This document shows, one piece after another, positions 32,816 to 43,580 of a stretch of DNA of 64,000 nt. A program made the position numbers and the translations under genes. This DNA comes from Kibdelosporangium sp. MJ126-NF4 (GTDB lineage Bacteria > Actinomycetota > Actinomycetes > Mycobacteriales > Pseudonocardiaceae): NCBI RefSeq assembly GCF_000826545.1, contig NZ_CDME01000002.1:62001-126000 (forward strand), written 5' to 3'. Position 1 is the stretch's first letter. Every line of letters starts with the position of its first letter. Below the pieces are notes generated by a model. The model had not been told where the DNA came from. It did not search any database and saw only the letters and a program-made list of their open reading frames with translations.

Positions 32816-34241
32816 CGGCATCGGCCCGGACGACAACTTCTACGCCATGGGCGGCGACTCGATCGTCGCACTGGACGTCATCGCCCAGGCCATGGCCGAG
32901 GGCGTGGAAGTGGACCTGCTCGACCTGCTGACCAGCGAGACCGTCCGCGATCTGGCCGCACGAGCCACCATCGCCCGAGCGGTCCCCGAGGCCGCGTCGA
33001 CCGGCCTCACCGATGACGACCTGGCCCTGTTGCCCGAGGCAGCGGTGCGGGCACGTCCGGCGTCCGCGTTGCAGGTCGGATTGGTCTACCTGGCCGAACT
33101 CGCCGAGGAATCGGGCGCCTACCTGGATTTCATGGGTGTCAGGGTGCGTGGCCCGTTCGTCGAACAGAGCTTGCGCGCGGCGCTGGAGCGCCTGCTCGAT
33201 CGGCACGAGGCGCTGCGCAGCTCCTTCGACCTCGCCACGTACTCGGTCGCCGCCCAGATCGTCTGGGCGTCGGCGACGGCTCCGTTGGAGGTCGAGGAGC
33301 ACGGCACGGTCTCCGAGTGGCAGGACCGGATCCTCGGCGAGGGTATCGATCTCGAACAACCACCGGCGTTGCGCTGCCACGCTCTCGTGTCAGCCGACCA
33401 CTTCCGGTTGACCCTGGCCACCCACCACAGCCTCGTCGACGGGTGGAGCTTCGCGCGGCTGCTCGTCGACCTACTGCTGCTCTACGACGCCGAGCTCCGG
33501 CACGACTCAGCCGACCTGCGTGCCGTGCCCGCGAACGGCCACGACGAGTTCGTCAGGCTGGAGCGGGACGCCACGGAATCGGCCGCTGCCAAGGCATTCT
33601 GGGCCGGGGAGAACCTCGTCCCGCTGCGCTCGGTCGAGGCGAACCCGTCATGCGTGCTGAGGTTCGACGTCGACCGCGAGGCGCTGCGTGCCGCCGCGAA
33701 CGACCTGGGCGTACCGGTGAAAAGCCTGTGCCTGGCCGCGCACGGGTGGGCGCTGGGCCAGTGGCTGGGGCAGGACCGGGTGGTGACAGGTCTGGTGATG
33801 AACTGCAGGCCGGAGGTGGACGGCGCCGACCAGTTGGTCGGGCTGTTCCTCAACACCGTGCCGGTGTGCCTTGACACTGTCGGCGGCTGGCCGGAGTTGG
33901 CCGAGCACGCGCTGCTGGCTGAACGGCTGGTCACGCCCCATCGCCGGTTCCCGCTCGCCTCGGTCACCGAGTTGGTCGGCGGTCCGGTGTTCGATGTGAG
34001 CTTCAACTTCACGCATTTCCACGTGTACCGCGAACTGGACCGGCTCCGGCAGGTGCGCGCGGACACGTGGTGGAGCCGCGACCGGGCGACGTTTCCCATG
34101 CTGGTCAACGTCTTCGTGGACGACCCGGCGTCCGGCACCGGCGGCACCGTGGAGTTCGACCCGGAGCTTGTCACACCCGTTCGCGCTGAGGAGTTCCGCG
34201 ATCTGCTCCGCCATGGCCTGCACGCCGCCACCCATCCATGA
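32739..34241 (+). CDS. NRPS PCP-C didomain
   Basis: 500 residues. An N-terminal carrier (Ser41 in [12 protein letters not shown]) precedes a condensation domain with intact [10 protein letters not shown] (His229-His230, Asp234, Gly235). There is no A domain, so the carrier is loaded in trans, possibly by the A domain stranded at the end of the 23661 protein. AAGGAGAG lies before ATG 32739. The start is inside the monooxygenase gene (77-bp overlap) and the stop overlaps the Thr-type A-PCP gene. Confidence 0.9.
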   Translation: MVTRTNGRPVPETILLGVLRRCLADDGIGPDDNFYAMGGDSIVALDVIAQAMAEGVEVDLLDLLTSETVRDLAARATIARAVPEAASTGLTDDDLALLPEAAVRARPASALQVGLVYLAELAEESGAYLDFMGVRVRGPFVEQSLRAALERLLDRHEALRSSFDLATYSVAAQIVWASATAPLEVEEHGTVSEWQDRILGEGIDLEQPPALRCHALVSADHFRLTLATHHSLVDGWSFARLLVDLLLLYDAELRHDSADLRAVPANGHDEFVRLERDATESAAAKAFWAGENLVPLRSVEANPSCVLRFDVDREALRAAANDLGVPVKSLCLAAHGWALGQWLGQDRVVTGLVMNCRPEVDGADQLVGLFLNTVPVCLDTVGGWPELAEHALLAERLVTPHRRFPLASVTELVGGPVFDVSFNFTHFHVYRELDRLRQVRADTWWSRDRATFPMLVNVFVDDPASGTGGTVEFDPELVTPVRAEEFRDLLRHGLHAATHP

Positions 34242-35953
34242 CACGGAACGGAGACGCGAGCATGTTGAGTCATGAACGGTGTGCGGAACACGCGGAACGT
34301 GCGCCGGATCGTGTCGCTGTCACAGACGGAACGACGGCGATGACCTACGGCGAACTGCACCGGCGGTCGAATCGGCTGGCCCACGTGCTGCGCGCCCGTG
34401 GTGTCGGACCGGACGTGCTGGTGGGCGTGAGCATGGTGCCGTCCGCCGAGTTGGTCGTGGCGATCCTGGGCGTTCACAAGGCAGGCGGTGCGTATGTGCC
34501 GTTGGATCCCACCTACCCGGCCGACCGCCTGGAGTACGTGGTTCGTGACAGCGGCCTGCGGCACCTCGTCTGCGGACCCGGTGGCTGGGACACGGCGGAT
34601 GTCGAGGTCCAGCGGCTGGACGCGGGTGAGTCCGACACCGCGCCGGAGCCATCCGCTGGCCCCGAGCATCTCGCGTACGTCATCTACACCTCGGGATCGA
34701 CCGGGCAACCGAAGGGTGTCATGGTCAGCCATGGCAACGTCGCGCGGCTGTTCACCGAGACCGACGCCTGGTTCGGTTTCACCGACACCGACGTGTGGAC
34801 GTTGTTCCATTCCTTCGCGTTCGACTTCTCGGTCTGGGAGCTGTGGGGTGCGCTCGCGTACGGCGGCCGGTTGGTGATCGTCCCGCAGTCGGTCAGCCGT
34901 GCGCCGGACCGGTTCCTCGAGCTGCTCCGGCGCGAACGCGTGACCGTGTTGAACCAGACCCCGTCGGCGTTCGCGCTGCTGGCCCGAGCCGATGACGGCG
35001 GCGAACTCGACCTGCGGTGCGTCATCTTCGGCGGCGAGGCGCTCGATCCCGCGTCCCTCGCGCCGTGGGTCCGTCGCCGGGGCGTCGACCGGCCGAGGCT
35101 GGTCAACATGTACGGCATCACGGAAACCACCGTGCACGTGACGTACCACGTGATCGGCGAATCCGAAGTGGAGCACGGCAGCCGAGTCATCGGCGTGCCC
35201 ATCCCGGATCTGCGGGTCCACCTGGCCGGCGCCGAGGACGGGGAGGTGGGGGAGATCCTGGTCAGCGGACCGGGCGTGGCCCGCGGCTACCTCAACCGGC
35301 CGGAGTTGGACGCGGCCCGGTTCGTCGACCTGGCGGGAGTGCGCGCGTACCGGTCGGGAGATCTGGGACGACGACGGCCGGACGGGACGATCGAGTACCA
35401 CGGGCGTCTCGACGACCAGGTCAAGATCCGCGGCTTCCGGATCGAACTGGGTGAGGTGGAGGCCGCGCTCGTCCGGCACACGGATGTCCACGAGGCGATC
35501 GTGCTGGCTGAGCGGGACCGGTCGGGCCAGGCATATCTCGCCGCGTACGTGACTCCGCTCGGCCGCCAGCCGGATCCCGCGGAGCTGGTTGCCCACCTGC
35601 GAACCTTGCTCCCGGCGCACATGCTGCCGCAGTCGTTCACCGTCCTGGACTCCTTTCCGCTGACCCGCAACGGCAAAGTCGACCGCCGTCGACTGGCACC
35701 GGCACCTGTGACCGCAGTCCACCCCGAAGGGGACGGCGTCGCGGAGATCCTCGCGGCGGTGTGGGCCGACGCGCTGGATGTGAGCGCGGTCGGGCTGGAC
35801 GACAACTACTACGTGCTGGGCGGTGATTCCATTCGGGCCGTTCGGATCATCGAAGGCGCGCGGGCGCACGGTCTGGACGTCACGATCGAGGACCTCATAG
35901 CTCACCAGACCGTGCGGGAACTGAGCCAGGCGCTGCCTTCGCCAGCGCGGTGA
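34238..35953 (+). CDS. NRPS A-PCP didomain, predicted threonine
   Basis: 571 residues. A domain with [69 protein letters not shown] and NGKVDRRRL; carrier Ser531 in [10 protein letters not shown]. The selectivity residues read D-F-W-N-I-G-M-V-H-K, the established threonine code. ATG 34238 overlaps the upstream stop. Its 3' end overlaps the convergent thioesterase gene by 59 bp. This is the most securely predicted building block of the locus. Confidence 0.93.
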   Translation: MTRNGDASMLSHERCAEHAERAPDRVAVTDGTTAMTYGELHRRSNRLAHVLRARGVGPDVLVGVSMVPSAELVVAILGVHKAGGAYVPLDPTYPADRLEYVVRDSGLRHLVCGPGGWDTADVEVQRLDAGESDTAPEPSAGPEHLAYVIYTSGSTGQPKGVMVSHGNVARLFTETDAWFGFTDTDVWTLFHSFAFDFSVWELWGALAYGGRLVIVPQSVSRAPDRFLELLRRERVTVLNQTPSAFALLARADDGGELDLRCVIFGGEALDPASLAPWVRRRGVDRPRLVNMYGITETTVHVTYHVIGESEVEHGSRVIGVPIPDLRVHLAGAEDGEVGEILVSGPGVARGYLNRPELDAARFVDLAGVRAYRSGDLGRRRPDGTIEYHGRLDDQVKIRGFRIELGEVEAALVRHTDVHEAIVLAERDRSGQAYLAAYVTPLGRQPDPAELVAHLRTLLPAHMLPQSFTVLDSFPLTRNGKVDRRRLAPAPVTAVHPEGDGVAEILAAVWADALDVSAVGLDDNYYVLGGDSIRAVRIIEGARAHGLDVTIEDLIAHQTVRELSQALPSPAR

Positions 35954-36647
35954 GCAGCGCGTCCGGTGCGGACAGCAGGTCGTGGTGGCCGCCGGGCAGC
36001 ACGGTGAGTTCGTACGATTCGGAGTAGTGCTGCCATTCCCGGAGCTTGTCCTCGCTGATCTCGGTGCCGTCCGCCCAGTGCAACACTGTCAACGCTGTCG
36101 GCACGGGGACAGGTGACGGTCTGCGGTAAGCACGGCTGGCGTCGAGGTCCTGTTTGAGCACACCGAGAGCGAGTTGGATGAGCACGGGATGAGCCACACC
36201 ACCCTGTGCGGTGAGGACAGTGGCGAGCTCAGCCGAGAGTTCGTCGTCGGAGAGGTCAAGCAGCCGATCGTATGGGCAGTCGTGCGGTGCGGCCTGCGCT
36301 GAGATCACCAGCCCACTCGGCGTCGGCATGTCGTTCTCGGCCAGGAACACCGCGAGCTCGTAGGCCGCCAGCGCACCGGCACAGTGTCCGAAAAGGATAA
36401 ACGGCCGGTCGAGATATGGCTCCAACGACGCGGCTGCGGCCGACGCGAGGTCGTGGTAGGTGCCGAAGTGTGGCTCGGACCGTCGGTTCTCCCTGGCGGG
36501 CAACTGGATGGGACACACCTCCATGTCGCCGATGTGCCGTGGCCACCGGCTGAACATCGACGCGCCCGCGCCCGAGTAAGGGAAGCAGAACAGACGTGCC
36601 GCGCTGTGTTCGTCGGGGGCACGCAACAACCAGCTCACGTTTTTCAT
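35895..36647 (-). CDS. Type II thioesterase with Cys nucleophile
   Basis: 250 residues of the editing-thioesterase family: [25 protein letters not shown], then [17 protein letters not shown], and catalytic His in [10 protein letters not shown]. The nucleophile elbow is GHCAG: Cys89 (codon TGT) replaces the usual Ser of GHSMG. Cys thioesterases can still hydrolyse or transfer acyl groups with changed kinetics. The normal role is clearing misprimed carriers. It is divergent from the P450 gene; the palindrome at 36704 is between them, 57 bp from this start. Confidence 0.9.
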   Translation of the reverse strand: MKNVSWLLRAPDEHSAARLFCFPYSGAGASMFSRWPRHIGDMEVCPIQLPARENRRSEPHFGTYHDLASAAAASLEPYLDRPFILFGHCAGALAAYELAVFLAENDMPTPSGLVISAQAAPHDCPYDRLLDLSDDELSAELATVLTAQGGVAHPVLIQLALGVLKQDLDASRAYRRPSPVPVPTALTVLHWADGTEISEDKLREWQHYSESYELTVLPGGHHDLLSAPDALLTALAKAAPGSVPARSGEL

Positions 36648-36703
36648 GGCATCTGATCCTGGCGGCCGAACGCGGCGCTGGTCCAGACTTCAGTACGCCC
36701 GCC

Positions 36704-36721
36704 TGTCCCGCTGGCGGGACA
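36704..36721. promoter_or_regulatory. Conserved palindrome, copy 2 (P450 and thioesterase promoter region)
   Basis: TGTCCCGCTGGCGGGACA, ending 25 bp before the P450 ATG at 36747. TACTGT (36733-36738) is -10-like and would start a leaderless P450 transcript, placing the palindrome over the -35 region, a typical activator position. Confidence 0.7.
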
Positions 36722-36746
36722 CAGGAATCCCTTACTGTACTGGCGA

Positions 36747-37967
36747 ATGGGGTGCGTCACCGTGCAACCGCTGGACGCGAAACGCCCGAAAGGCGACCCT
36801 GACCCGTACCCGAACTACGCGTGGTTGCGGGAGAAGGCTCCGGTCAGTGCGATGTTCAGCCCGCACGGAATCGGCGGCACATGGTTGGTCACGTCCTATG
36901 AGATCGCGCGGACCGCGCTCGCCGATCCCCGGCTGAGCAACGACAGCCGCAACTCCGGCGAGCAGGTGAGCGCCGAGGCGGCCGAGGACGACGACACCGC
37001 CCGTGGCCTGCTGGACCTCGACCGCCCGGAACACGCCCGGCTGCGCAAGCTTGTCAACGGTTCGTTCAGTCCGACCGCGGTGACGCGATGGCGGCCGATG
37101 ATGGAACGGATCTGCCACGCCGCGATCGACCGGATCGCCGAGCAAGGTGAGGCCGACCTCGTCGGCTCGTTCGCGCTGCCCGTGCCCGTCGCGATCATCC
37201 ACGAGGTACTCGGAGTCCCCGAGGACCAGCGCAAGGACCCGGCGCGCTGCTTCGACCTGTTCTACCGCGCCGGTCTGGCGCGGCCGCCCGATGCCTCGCT
37301 GTACCGCGAACTCATCGCGTACGTCGACCACTTCATCGACTACAAGCAACGCAACCGCGGTGACGACATCACCAGCATGCTGCTCGACCAGTTGGACGCG
37401 GGCGAGCTGTACGACGAACGCGAACTGCGGAGCATGCTGCTCGGAGTGCTCGGCGCGGGACACGTCACGACGGTGCAGTTCTTCGGCTGCGCCATCCTGC
37501 GCCTGCTCGCCAACACCGACCAGTTGGCCGCGCTCCTCGCAGGCGACACCGGTTGGGCGAGCGGGGTGAACGAGATGCTCCGGATCGACTCGCCCATCCA
37601 GGCCACCGTCTACCGTTACGCCACCGAGGACCTCGAACTGGGCGGGGTGCGGATCGCCAGGGGCGACGCGGTTCTCATCTCGCTGGCCGCCGCCAACCGC
37701 GACCCGGCCAGGTTCGACCGCCCCGACCTGTTCGACGCGGACCGCGCGAGCCGGTCCAACCTCGCCTTCGGCCACGGGGCCCACCTGTGCCTCGGTGCGC
37801 ACCTCGCTCGCCTCGAAGGCGAGATCGGACTGGACATCCTGTTCCGCCGACTGCCCGACCTGCGGCTGGCGATCCCGCCGGACGACGTCGTCTTCGCGTA
37901 CGGGCCGATGTTGCGCGGCCCGCGCCAGGTGCCCGTCAGCTTCACCGCCCGACGGATCGGCGGATGA
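36747..37967 (+). CDS. Cytochrome P450
   Basis: 406 residues. Heme loop FGHGAHLCLG with Cys348, ExxR in NEMLR, I-helix LLGVLGAGHVTTVQF (AGxxT with His in place of the usual acidic residue). Size and motifs fit bacterial class I tailoring P450s, which hydroxylate amino acids on carrier proteins or the finished peptide. The changed I-helix residue is common in P450s acting on carrier-bound substrates but is not proof. No ferredoxin gene adjoins. Its stop lies at the start of the A-PCP gene (ATGA), so they are co-transcribed. Confidence 0.9.
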   Translation: MGCVTVQPLDAKRPKGDPDPYPNYAWLREKAPVSAMFSPHGIGGTWLVTSYEIARTALADPRLSNDSRNSGEQVSAEAAEDDDTARGLLDLDRPEHARLRKLVNGSFSPTAVTRWRPMMERICHAAIDRIAEQGEADLVGSFALPVPVAIIHEVLGVPEDQRKDPARCFDLFYRAGLARPPDASLYRELIAYVDHFIDYKQRNRGDDITSMLLDQLDAGELYDERELRSMLLGVLGAGHVTTVQFFGCAILRLLANTDQLAALLAGDTGWASGVNEMLRIDSPIQATVYRYATEDLELGGVRIARGDAVLISLAAANRDPARFDRPDLFDADRASRSNLAFGHGAHLCLGAHLARLEGEIGLDILFRRLPDLRLAIPPDDVVFAYGPMLRGPRQVPVSFTARRIGG

Positions 37968-37984
37968 CCATCACCGGAGGCCCC

Positions 37985-39826
37985 ATGCCCAGCACACCCG
38001 CCACCGCCGTGGACACAGTCGACACCCGCGTCGAACGCGTCGATCGGCGCGGGCGCAGCGTGCTCGACGGGTTGGACGAGTGGATCGCCAAGACCCCGAC
38101 AGCGACCGCGGTCGTCTGCGGCGAGCACGCCGTCAGCTACCGCGAGCTCGACCAGCGAGCCAACCAGTTGGCGTGGGCGCTGCGCGCGCGTGGGGCGGGC
38201 CCCGAGTCGGTGGTGGCCCTGGTCCTGCGCCGGAGCGTGGAGTTGGCGGTCGCGGTGGTCGCCGTGCTGCGCGCGGGCGCGGCCTACCTTCCGCTGGAGC
38301 CGGAGTACCCGGACCGGCGGATCGCGTCGGCCATCGAGGACTTGGGCTGTGTGCTCGTCGTCGCCGACGACCCCTCGGCCGATCGGTGGTCCACAACAGA
38401 CGTCCCGGTGATCGGTCCGGTCGCGGGCGGCGAACCAGACCACCGGCCGGACGTGCGAACCGGCGGCGACAACCTGCAGTACATCATTTACACCTCGGGC
38501 TCAACCGGCAGGCCCAAGGGCATCGCGATGACCCAGGGACCGCAGATCACGCTGCTCGACTGGTGCCGTATGCGCTACGCCGACCAAGCCGTGGCGCTCC
38601 AGTACTACCCGATCACCGCGGACGTAGCGTCCCTGGAGCTGCTGTCCACCTGGTGGTCGGGCGGCTGCGTGGTGATGGCCACCGAACGAGACCGTTACGA
38701 CATCGGCGCGGTCGCTCGCCTGATCCGTCGGCACGGCGTCACCCGAGTTCTTCTGCCGGTACTGGCCATCCACCAACTCGCCGCGCACGCGGTGCGTGCC
38801 TTCGACGACGTACAGACCCTGCGCGAGCTGATCACGACCGGCGACCGGCAAACCGTGACACCGGAGCTGCGGCAGATGTGCCAACGGCTGCCGGACGTGT
38901 TCCTCGATGATCACTTCGGCTCCACCGAGGTCAACGTGGTGGTCGCGCCACGGCTGACCGCGCCCGCCGCCGACTGGCCGGACGCGCCGCTGCTGGGGCG
39001 GCCGATCATGGACGCCCGGGTGTACGTGTTGGACGCCAATCTGGCGCCGGTACCGCGCAACGTCGTCGGTGACATCTACATCGGCGGTGGCCCACTTGCC
39101 CGTGGATACGCCGGACGTGGCGCGCTCACGGCAGCCGCGTTCGTGCCCGATCCGTTCTCGGGTGTCCCGGGTGCCCGGATGTACCGGACCGGGGACCTCG
39201 GTCGCTGGCGCTCCGGTGGTCGGCTGGAGTTCCTGGGGCGCGCGGACTTCCAGATCAAGTTCCGCGGCTACCGGGTCGAGCCGGGGGAGATCGAGTCGCT
39301 GCTGATGGCACGCGACGACGTGGACCGCGCGGTGGTCGTGGTCGTCCACCCGGAGGACGCGTCCGGCGAGGACCTGCTGACCGCGTACGTCGTGCCCGCG
39401 TCACTGGGACCGGGCGAGGTGCTGCACGCCGAAACGCTCCGCGACGAACTCACCAGCCGCCTGCCCGCGCAGACGGTGCCGCAGGCCTTCGTGGTCGTCG
39501 ACGCGTTTCCGCTGACCGACACCGGCAAGATCGACCGCCGCGCGTTGCCCCGGCCCGAGCACGTCGAACCGGAGTTCGTGCCGCCGCGCGACGAGGTGGA
39601 GTCGGCCGTCGCCGAGGTGTGGGCGGAGGTCCTCGGCGTGGACGAGGTGGGCATCAAACACAACTTCTTCTGGCTCGGTGGGCATTCGCTGCTGGTCACG
39701 CGGGTGATGTACGAGCTGCGGGAGATGTTCGGGATCGAGATGTCCCTCGCGTTGATGTTCCAGCGGCCGACGGTCGAGTCCTTCGCCGTCGAGGTCAGGC
39801 AGGCGATGGCCAGGGAGACGGCGTGA
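37985..39826 (+). CDS. NRPS A-PCP didomain, substrate unclear
   Basis: 613 residues from ATG 37985 (GGAGG four bases before); ATG 37964, overlapping the P450 stop, is the alternative. A domain: [46 protein letters not shown]; carrier Ser568 in [12 protein letters not shown]. Alignment by eye gives D-V-L-L-I-T-H-V-V-K, which I do not match to a known amino acid with confidence. Motif A5 is HFGSTE, where NxYGPTE is usual. Given the piperazate genes nearby, this and the other uncertain A domains are candidates for piperazate. The stop overlaps the next gene (GTGA). Confidence 0.88.
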   Translation: MPSTPATAVDTVDTRVERVDRRGRSVLDGLDEWIAKTPTATAVVCGEHAVSYRELDQRANQLAWALRARGAGPESVVALVLRRSVELAVAVVAVLRAGAAYLPLEPEYPDRRIASAIEDLGCVLVVADDPSADRWSTTDVPVIGPVAGGEPDHRPDVRTGGDNLQYIIYTSGSTGRPKGIAMTQGPQITLLDWCRMRYADQAVALQYYPITADVASLELLSTWWSGGCVVMATERDRYDIGAVARLIRRHGVTRVLLPVLAIHQLAAHAVRAFDDVQTLRELITTGDRQTVTPELRQMCQRLPDVFLDDHFGSTEVNVVVAPRLTAPAADWPDAPLLGRPIMDARVYVLDANLAPVPRNVVGDIYIGGGPLARGYAGRGALTAAAFVPDPFSGVPGARMYRTGDLGRWRSGGRLEFLGRADFQIKFRGYRVEPGEIESLLMARDDVDRAVVVVVHPEDASGEDLLTAYVVPASLGPGEVLHAETLRDELTSRLPAQTVPQAFVVVDAFPLTDTGKIDRRALPRPEHVEPEFVPPRDEVESAVAEVWAEVLGVDEVGIKHNFFWLGGHSLLVTRVMYELREMFGIEMSLALMFQRPTVESFAVEVRQAMARETA

Positions 39827-42800
39827 CCTCGACGCCGCTTTCACCCGCGCAGCAACGGCTGTGGCTGGTCGAGCAACTGGGGGAGCGGACCGCGTACCTG
39901 ACTGCCCGGCTGTTCCGCCTGGACGGTCCGGTCGACGCCGACGCGCTGCGGCGGGCGATCCGCGCCGTGGCCACTCGCCACGAGGTGCTGCGGGCGCGGA
40001 TCGTGCCGGGACCCGCGATGGTCTGGGATCCGCCCGAAGTGGTGTGCCTGGACGAGTTGGATGTGAGCGAGCGTTCCGACGCGATGCGGGAGGCGCTTAT
40101 CGCGGCGGAGCAGCACGCGGCCCAGCCGTGCGATCTGGCAGCGGGGCCGTTGCTGCGGGCGGTGCTGATCCGGGTCGCGGACGACGTCCACCTGTTCTGC
40201 TACTCGATTCACCACATCGTCTTCGACGGCCCATCCCGGGTGATCTTCGAACGGGAGCTGTCCGCCGCGTACGAGAACGCCTCTCCACCACCGCCTCTGG
40301 CCGTCCGATACGCGGATTTCGCTGCCGAGCACCAGGAACTGGGCAAAGACGGGCTTGACTACTGGGTCGACCAACTCGGCGACGCGCCTACCGTCCTGGA
40401 CGCCTTCGCCGACTACCCGCGGCCCGCCACGCCCACCGCGGCCGCCGACCAAGTCGCCATCTCGGTGGACGGGGACGTGTGCGCCCGGCTGCAGGAGGTG
40501 GCCATTGCGGAGCGGACGACGTTGTTCGTCGTCGTGCTGGCCGCGTACCAGTTCCTGCTCGGCACCATGGCCGGGAGCAAGGACGTGGTGGTGGGCACGG
40601 CGTTCGCCGGGCGGATGGACCCGGATCTCGAGGACGTCATCGGGTACTTCACCAACACCGTCGCGTTGCGCATCGACCTGTCCGGTCAGCCGAGCCTGCG
40701 CACACTCGTACGACAGATGCGTGACCGGGTCCTCGACGCCATGGACTACCAGGATGTGCCGTTCGACCACGTGGTCGACGCGCTCGGCGTACCCCGCGAC
40801 CGGTCAGTGAACCCGTTGTTCCAGCACTGGTTCGGGTTCATGGACGGTGAACTGGCCGACGACGGACTGGCATTGGGAGGCGTCCGGCACACCCTGTGCG
40901 ACCTGGAGATCCGGACCACGAGATTCGACACCGAACTGGACCTCCGCGCGACACCCGACGGCATCCGCGGCGCGTTGACCTACGCCACCGAGCTGTTCAC
41001 CCCGGCCGGGATGGCGCGTCTGGCCGACGGATTCCGGCGGGTGCTCGGCCTCGCCTCGGCCGCACCGGACAGTCCACTTCGGTCACTCGGCCTTGCCGAT
41101 GTCGACGAACTGCTCGCCCTGTCCGCGGCCGAACACCCGGTTGACCGCCCCAATCTGTCGATTGTGGACTGGTTTGACCGGTGTGCCACCCGCGCGCCGG
41201 ATGCCAGCGCGGTCCGGGACGAACGGACATGCCTGTCCTATCAACAGCTTCGCTCCGCCGCGGCCGGTATGGCAGCGCGATTGCAAGACGCGGGCTTACG
41301 CCGAGGTGACATTGTCGCGGTGCACCTGCCCAGGAGCGTGGAACTGATCGTCGCGTTGCTCGCCGTCGCCGCCACCGGCGCCGGTTATCTGCCGTTGGAC
41401 GTGCAGCAGCCCGCTGAGCGCATCGCGTACCAACTCGACGACTGCGCGGTCACGGTCGTGCTGAGTGATCGTCCCGTCGCCGGACGCACGGTCATGGCAG
41501 TCGACCGCACCGCCACGGCCGAGATGAAACCGCTGTGCGGCCCCGGCGACCTGCTGTACGTCATCCACACCTCCGGCTCCACCGGCCGACCCAAGGGCGT
41601 CGCGGTCAGCCACCGCCAGCTCGGATCGCTCGTCGCCTGGCATGTGGACCGGTACCGCACGACACCCGCCGACCGGGTCGCGCAGGTGGCCAGCATCTCG
41701 TTCGACGCGGCGGGCTGGGAGATCTGGCCGACGTTGCTGTCGGGCGCGTGCCTCGACATCTGTCCCGACGACGTTGTGCGCGCACCCGACGCGCTGGCCC
41801 GCTGGGTCGCCGAACACGAGATCACCACCATGTTCGCCCCGACCCCACTGGCAGAGCAGTTGCTGCGCCACCCACTGGGTCGCGACACCCGCCTACGACA
41901 CCTGCTGACCGGTGGCGACGTCTTCCGCCCCAGGAAGCACGACGACCCGGGCATCCCGGTCGTGAACCACTACGGGCCCACCGAGAACGCCGTCGTCGCG
42001 ACAGCGACCACGGATCTGCACGCGCCATGGACGGACACCTCGATCGGCCGACCGATCGCGGGCGTCCACGCGTACCTGCTGGACGACCGGCTCGACCTGG
42101 TGCCCCGCGGTGCCGTCGGCGAGTTGTACCTGGGTGGCGCCGCTGTGGCGTGGGGATACTGGCGACGGCCCGGTCTGACCGCGGACAGGTTCGTGCCCGA
42201 CCCGTTCACCGGCATCCCGGGCGCGCGGCTCTACCGGACCGGTGACCTGGCCCGGTGGCGTGACGACGGCTCGCTCCGGTTCGTCGGCCGAGCGGACACC
42301 CAGGTGAAGATCCGCGGGTACCGGATCGAACCCGGCGAGGTGGAAAGCGCGTTGCTGGCGCACCCGGCCGTCGGTTCGGCGGTGGTGACCGGTGCGGTGA
42401 GCAGGACCGGTCAGCAGGTTCTCGCGGCATACCTTGTGCCATCGGCCGGTGAGTTGCCCGATTCCGGGGAGTTGCGCGGGTTTCTCAGCCGTGTCCTACC
42501 GCATTACCTTGTGCCGCAGGTGTTCGTCGAGCTCACGCAGTTCCCGATGACCAGCTCCGGCAAGGTCGACCGGCGTCGACTCCCAGCACCCGAACCGGAG
42601 AGCGTCCCGCCACGCACACCCACCGAGGAAGTGATGCACGGGTTGTGGTGCGACGTCCTCGGGGTCACCCGGATCAGCGTGGTCGACGACTTCTTCGGTC
42701 TCGGCGGCAACTCGATGACCGCCACCCGGCTGCTCACCAGGATCAACCAGACCTTCGACATCGAGTTCCCGCTGCGCGGAGTGTTCGACCACCGGTCGAT

Positions 42801-42894
42801 CGCCGACCTGAGCGAGGCCGTCGCGGCTCAGATCCTGGCCGAAGTAGCGGCCATGACGCCGACACAGGTGCGGGAACGCCTGGGCCACGACTGA
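39823..42894 (+). CDS. NRPS C-A-PCP module, leucine-like
   Basis: 1023 residues in canonical order: condensation (1-430; His130-His131, Asp135, Gly136 in HHIVFDGPS), adenylation (about 440-925; [37 protein letters not shown]), carrier (Ser964 in [10 protein letters not shown]). Selectivity residues read D-A-W-F-L-G-H-V-V-K, one change from the Bacillus-type leucine code DAWFLGNVVK, so a leucine-like residue is expected. There is no epimerase or thioesterase domain, so the chain is passed on. GTG 39823 overlaps the upstream stop. Confidence 0.92.
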   Translation: MTSTPLSPAQQRLWLVEQLGERTAYLTARLFRLDGPVDADALRRAIRAVATRHEVLRARIVPGPAMVWDPPEVVCLDELDVSERSDAMREALIAAEQHAAQPCDLAAGPLLRAVLIRVADDVHLFCYSIHHIVFDGPSRVIFERELSAAYENASPPPPLAVRYADFAAEHQELGKDGLDYWVDQLGDAPTVLDAFADYPRPATPTAAADQVAISVDGDVCARLQEVAIAERTTLFVVVLAAYQFLLGTMAGSKDVVVGTAFAGRMDPDLEDVIGYFTNTVALRIDLSGQPSLRTLVRQMRDRVLDAMDYQDVPFDHVVDALGVPRDRSVNPLFQHWFGFMDGELADDGLALGGVRHTLCDLEIRTTRFDTELDLRATPDGIRGALTYATELFTPAGMARLADGFRRVLGLASAAPDSPLRSLGLADVDELLALSAAEHPVDRPNLSIVDWFDRCATRAPDASAVRDERTCLSYQQLRSAAAGMAARLQDAGLRRGDIVAVHLPRSVELIVALLAVAATGAGYLPLDVQQPAERIAYQLDDCAVTVVLSDRPVAGRTVMAVDRTATAEMKPLCGPGDLLYVIHTSGSTGRPKGVAVSHRQLGSLVAWHVDRYRTTPADRVAQVASISFDAAGWEIWPTLLSGACLDICPDDVVRAPDALARWVAEHEITTMFAPTPLAEQLLRHPLGRDTRLRHLLTGGDVFRPRKHDDPGIPVVNHYGPTENAVVATATTDLHAPWTDTSIGRPIAGVHAYLLDDRLDLVPRGAVGELYLGGAAVAWGYWRRPGLTADRFVPDPFTGIPGARLYRTGDLARWRDDGSLRFVGRADTQVKIRGYRIEPGEVESALLAHPAVGSAVVTGAVSRTGQQVLAAYLVPSAGELPDSGELRGFLSRVLPHYLVPQVFVELTQFPMTSSGKVDRRRLPAPEPESVPPRTPTEEVMHGLWCDVLGVTRISVVDDFFGLGGNSMTATRLLTRINQTFDIEFPLRGVFDHRSIADLSEAVAAQILAEVAAMTPTQVRERLGHD

Positions 42895-42935
42895 ACTGAA
42901 CGCACGGGGCCAGAACACACTGGGGAGACGAGAAC

Positions 42936-43580
42936 ATGCACGTACCACCGATGTACGAGGCGCCGGACCCCGCCTGGATCCCGGCGCTGATCCGGGCCCA
43001 CCCGCTCGCCACTCTGGTGACCGCGCCCGACGGCATCCCGGCCGCCAGCCACGTGCCGATGATCATCCGCCGCACGCCGGACGACGAGCGGCTGACTCTG
43101 GTCGGCCACATGAACCGGATGAACCCGCAGTTCAAGGCGATCGGCGACGGCTGCCCCGCGCTGCTGGTCTTCACCGGCCCGCACGGCTACGTCTCACCCA
43201 CGGTCTACGGCTTCACCCCCGCCGCTCCCACCTGGAACTTCGCGGTTGTCCACGCCAGCGGCACCCTGTCGCCGTTACCCGCGGGCCCGGACACCCTCGA
43301 AGTCATCATCGACACGGTGACGGCGCTGGAAGGGCAACTCGGCAACGGGTGGCAGATGCGTGACTCACTCGAGTACTTCGACCAACTGCTTCCCGGCGTC
43401 GGAGCGTTCAGCGTCCAGGTCGACCGCGTGGAGGCGATGTACAAACTCAGCCAGGAACAGGAGCCAACGACCCGTGAGACGGTGGCTGCCGCCTTCGAGG
43501 CCCGATCGAGCGACCTGGCAGCGATGATGCGCGTGTGCCTGGACGTCGAACGCTCAACTCTTGGGAACCGCGTCGGTTGA
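42936..43580 (+). CDS. ktzT: PaiB-fold protein, probable piperazate synthase (KtzT-like)
   Basis: 214 residues. MHVPPMYEAPDPAWIPALIR, LVGHMNRMNPQFKAIGDGCP, FTGPHGYVSPTVYG and TWNFAVVHASG place it in the PaiB/FMN-binding-regulator family. KtzT-type heme enzymes that close N5-hydroxyornithine to L-piperazate belong to this family and are often misnamed regulators. His58 in GHMNR is the likely heme ligand position. With an ornithine N-monooxygenase in the same locus the enzyme reading is favoured. GGGGAGACGAGAAC precedes the ATG. Heme binding is not shown by sequence alone. Confidence 0.75.
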   Translation: MHVPPMYEAPDPAWIPALIRAHPLATLVTAPDGIPAASHVPMIIRRTPDDERLTLVGHMNRMNPQFKAIGDGCPALLVFTGPHGYVSPTVYGFTPAAPTWNFAVVHASGTLSPLPAGPDTLEVIIDTVTALEGQLGNGWQMRDSLEYFDQLLPGVGAFSVQVDRVEAMYKLSQEQEPTTRETVAAAFEARSSDLAAMMRVCLDVERSTLGNRVG

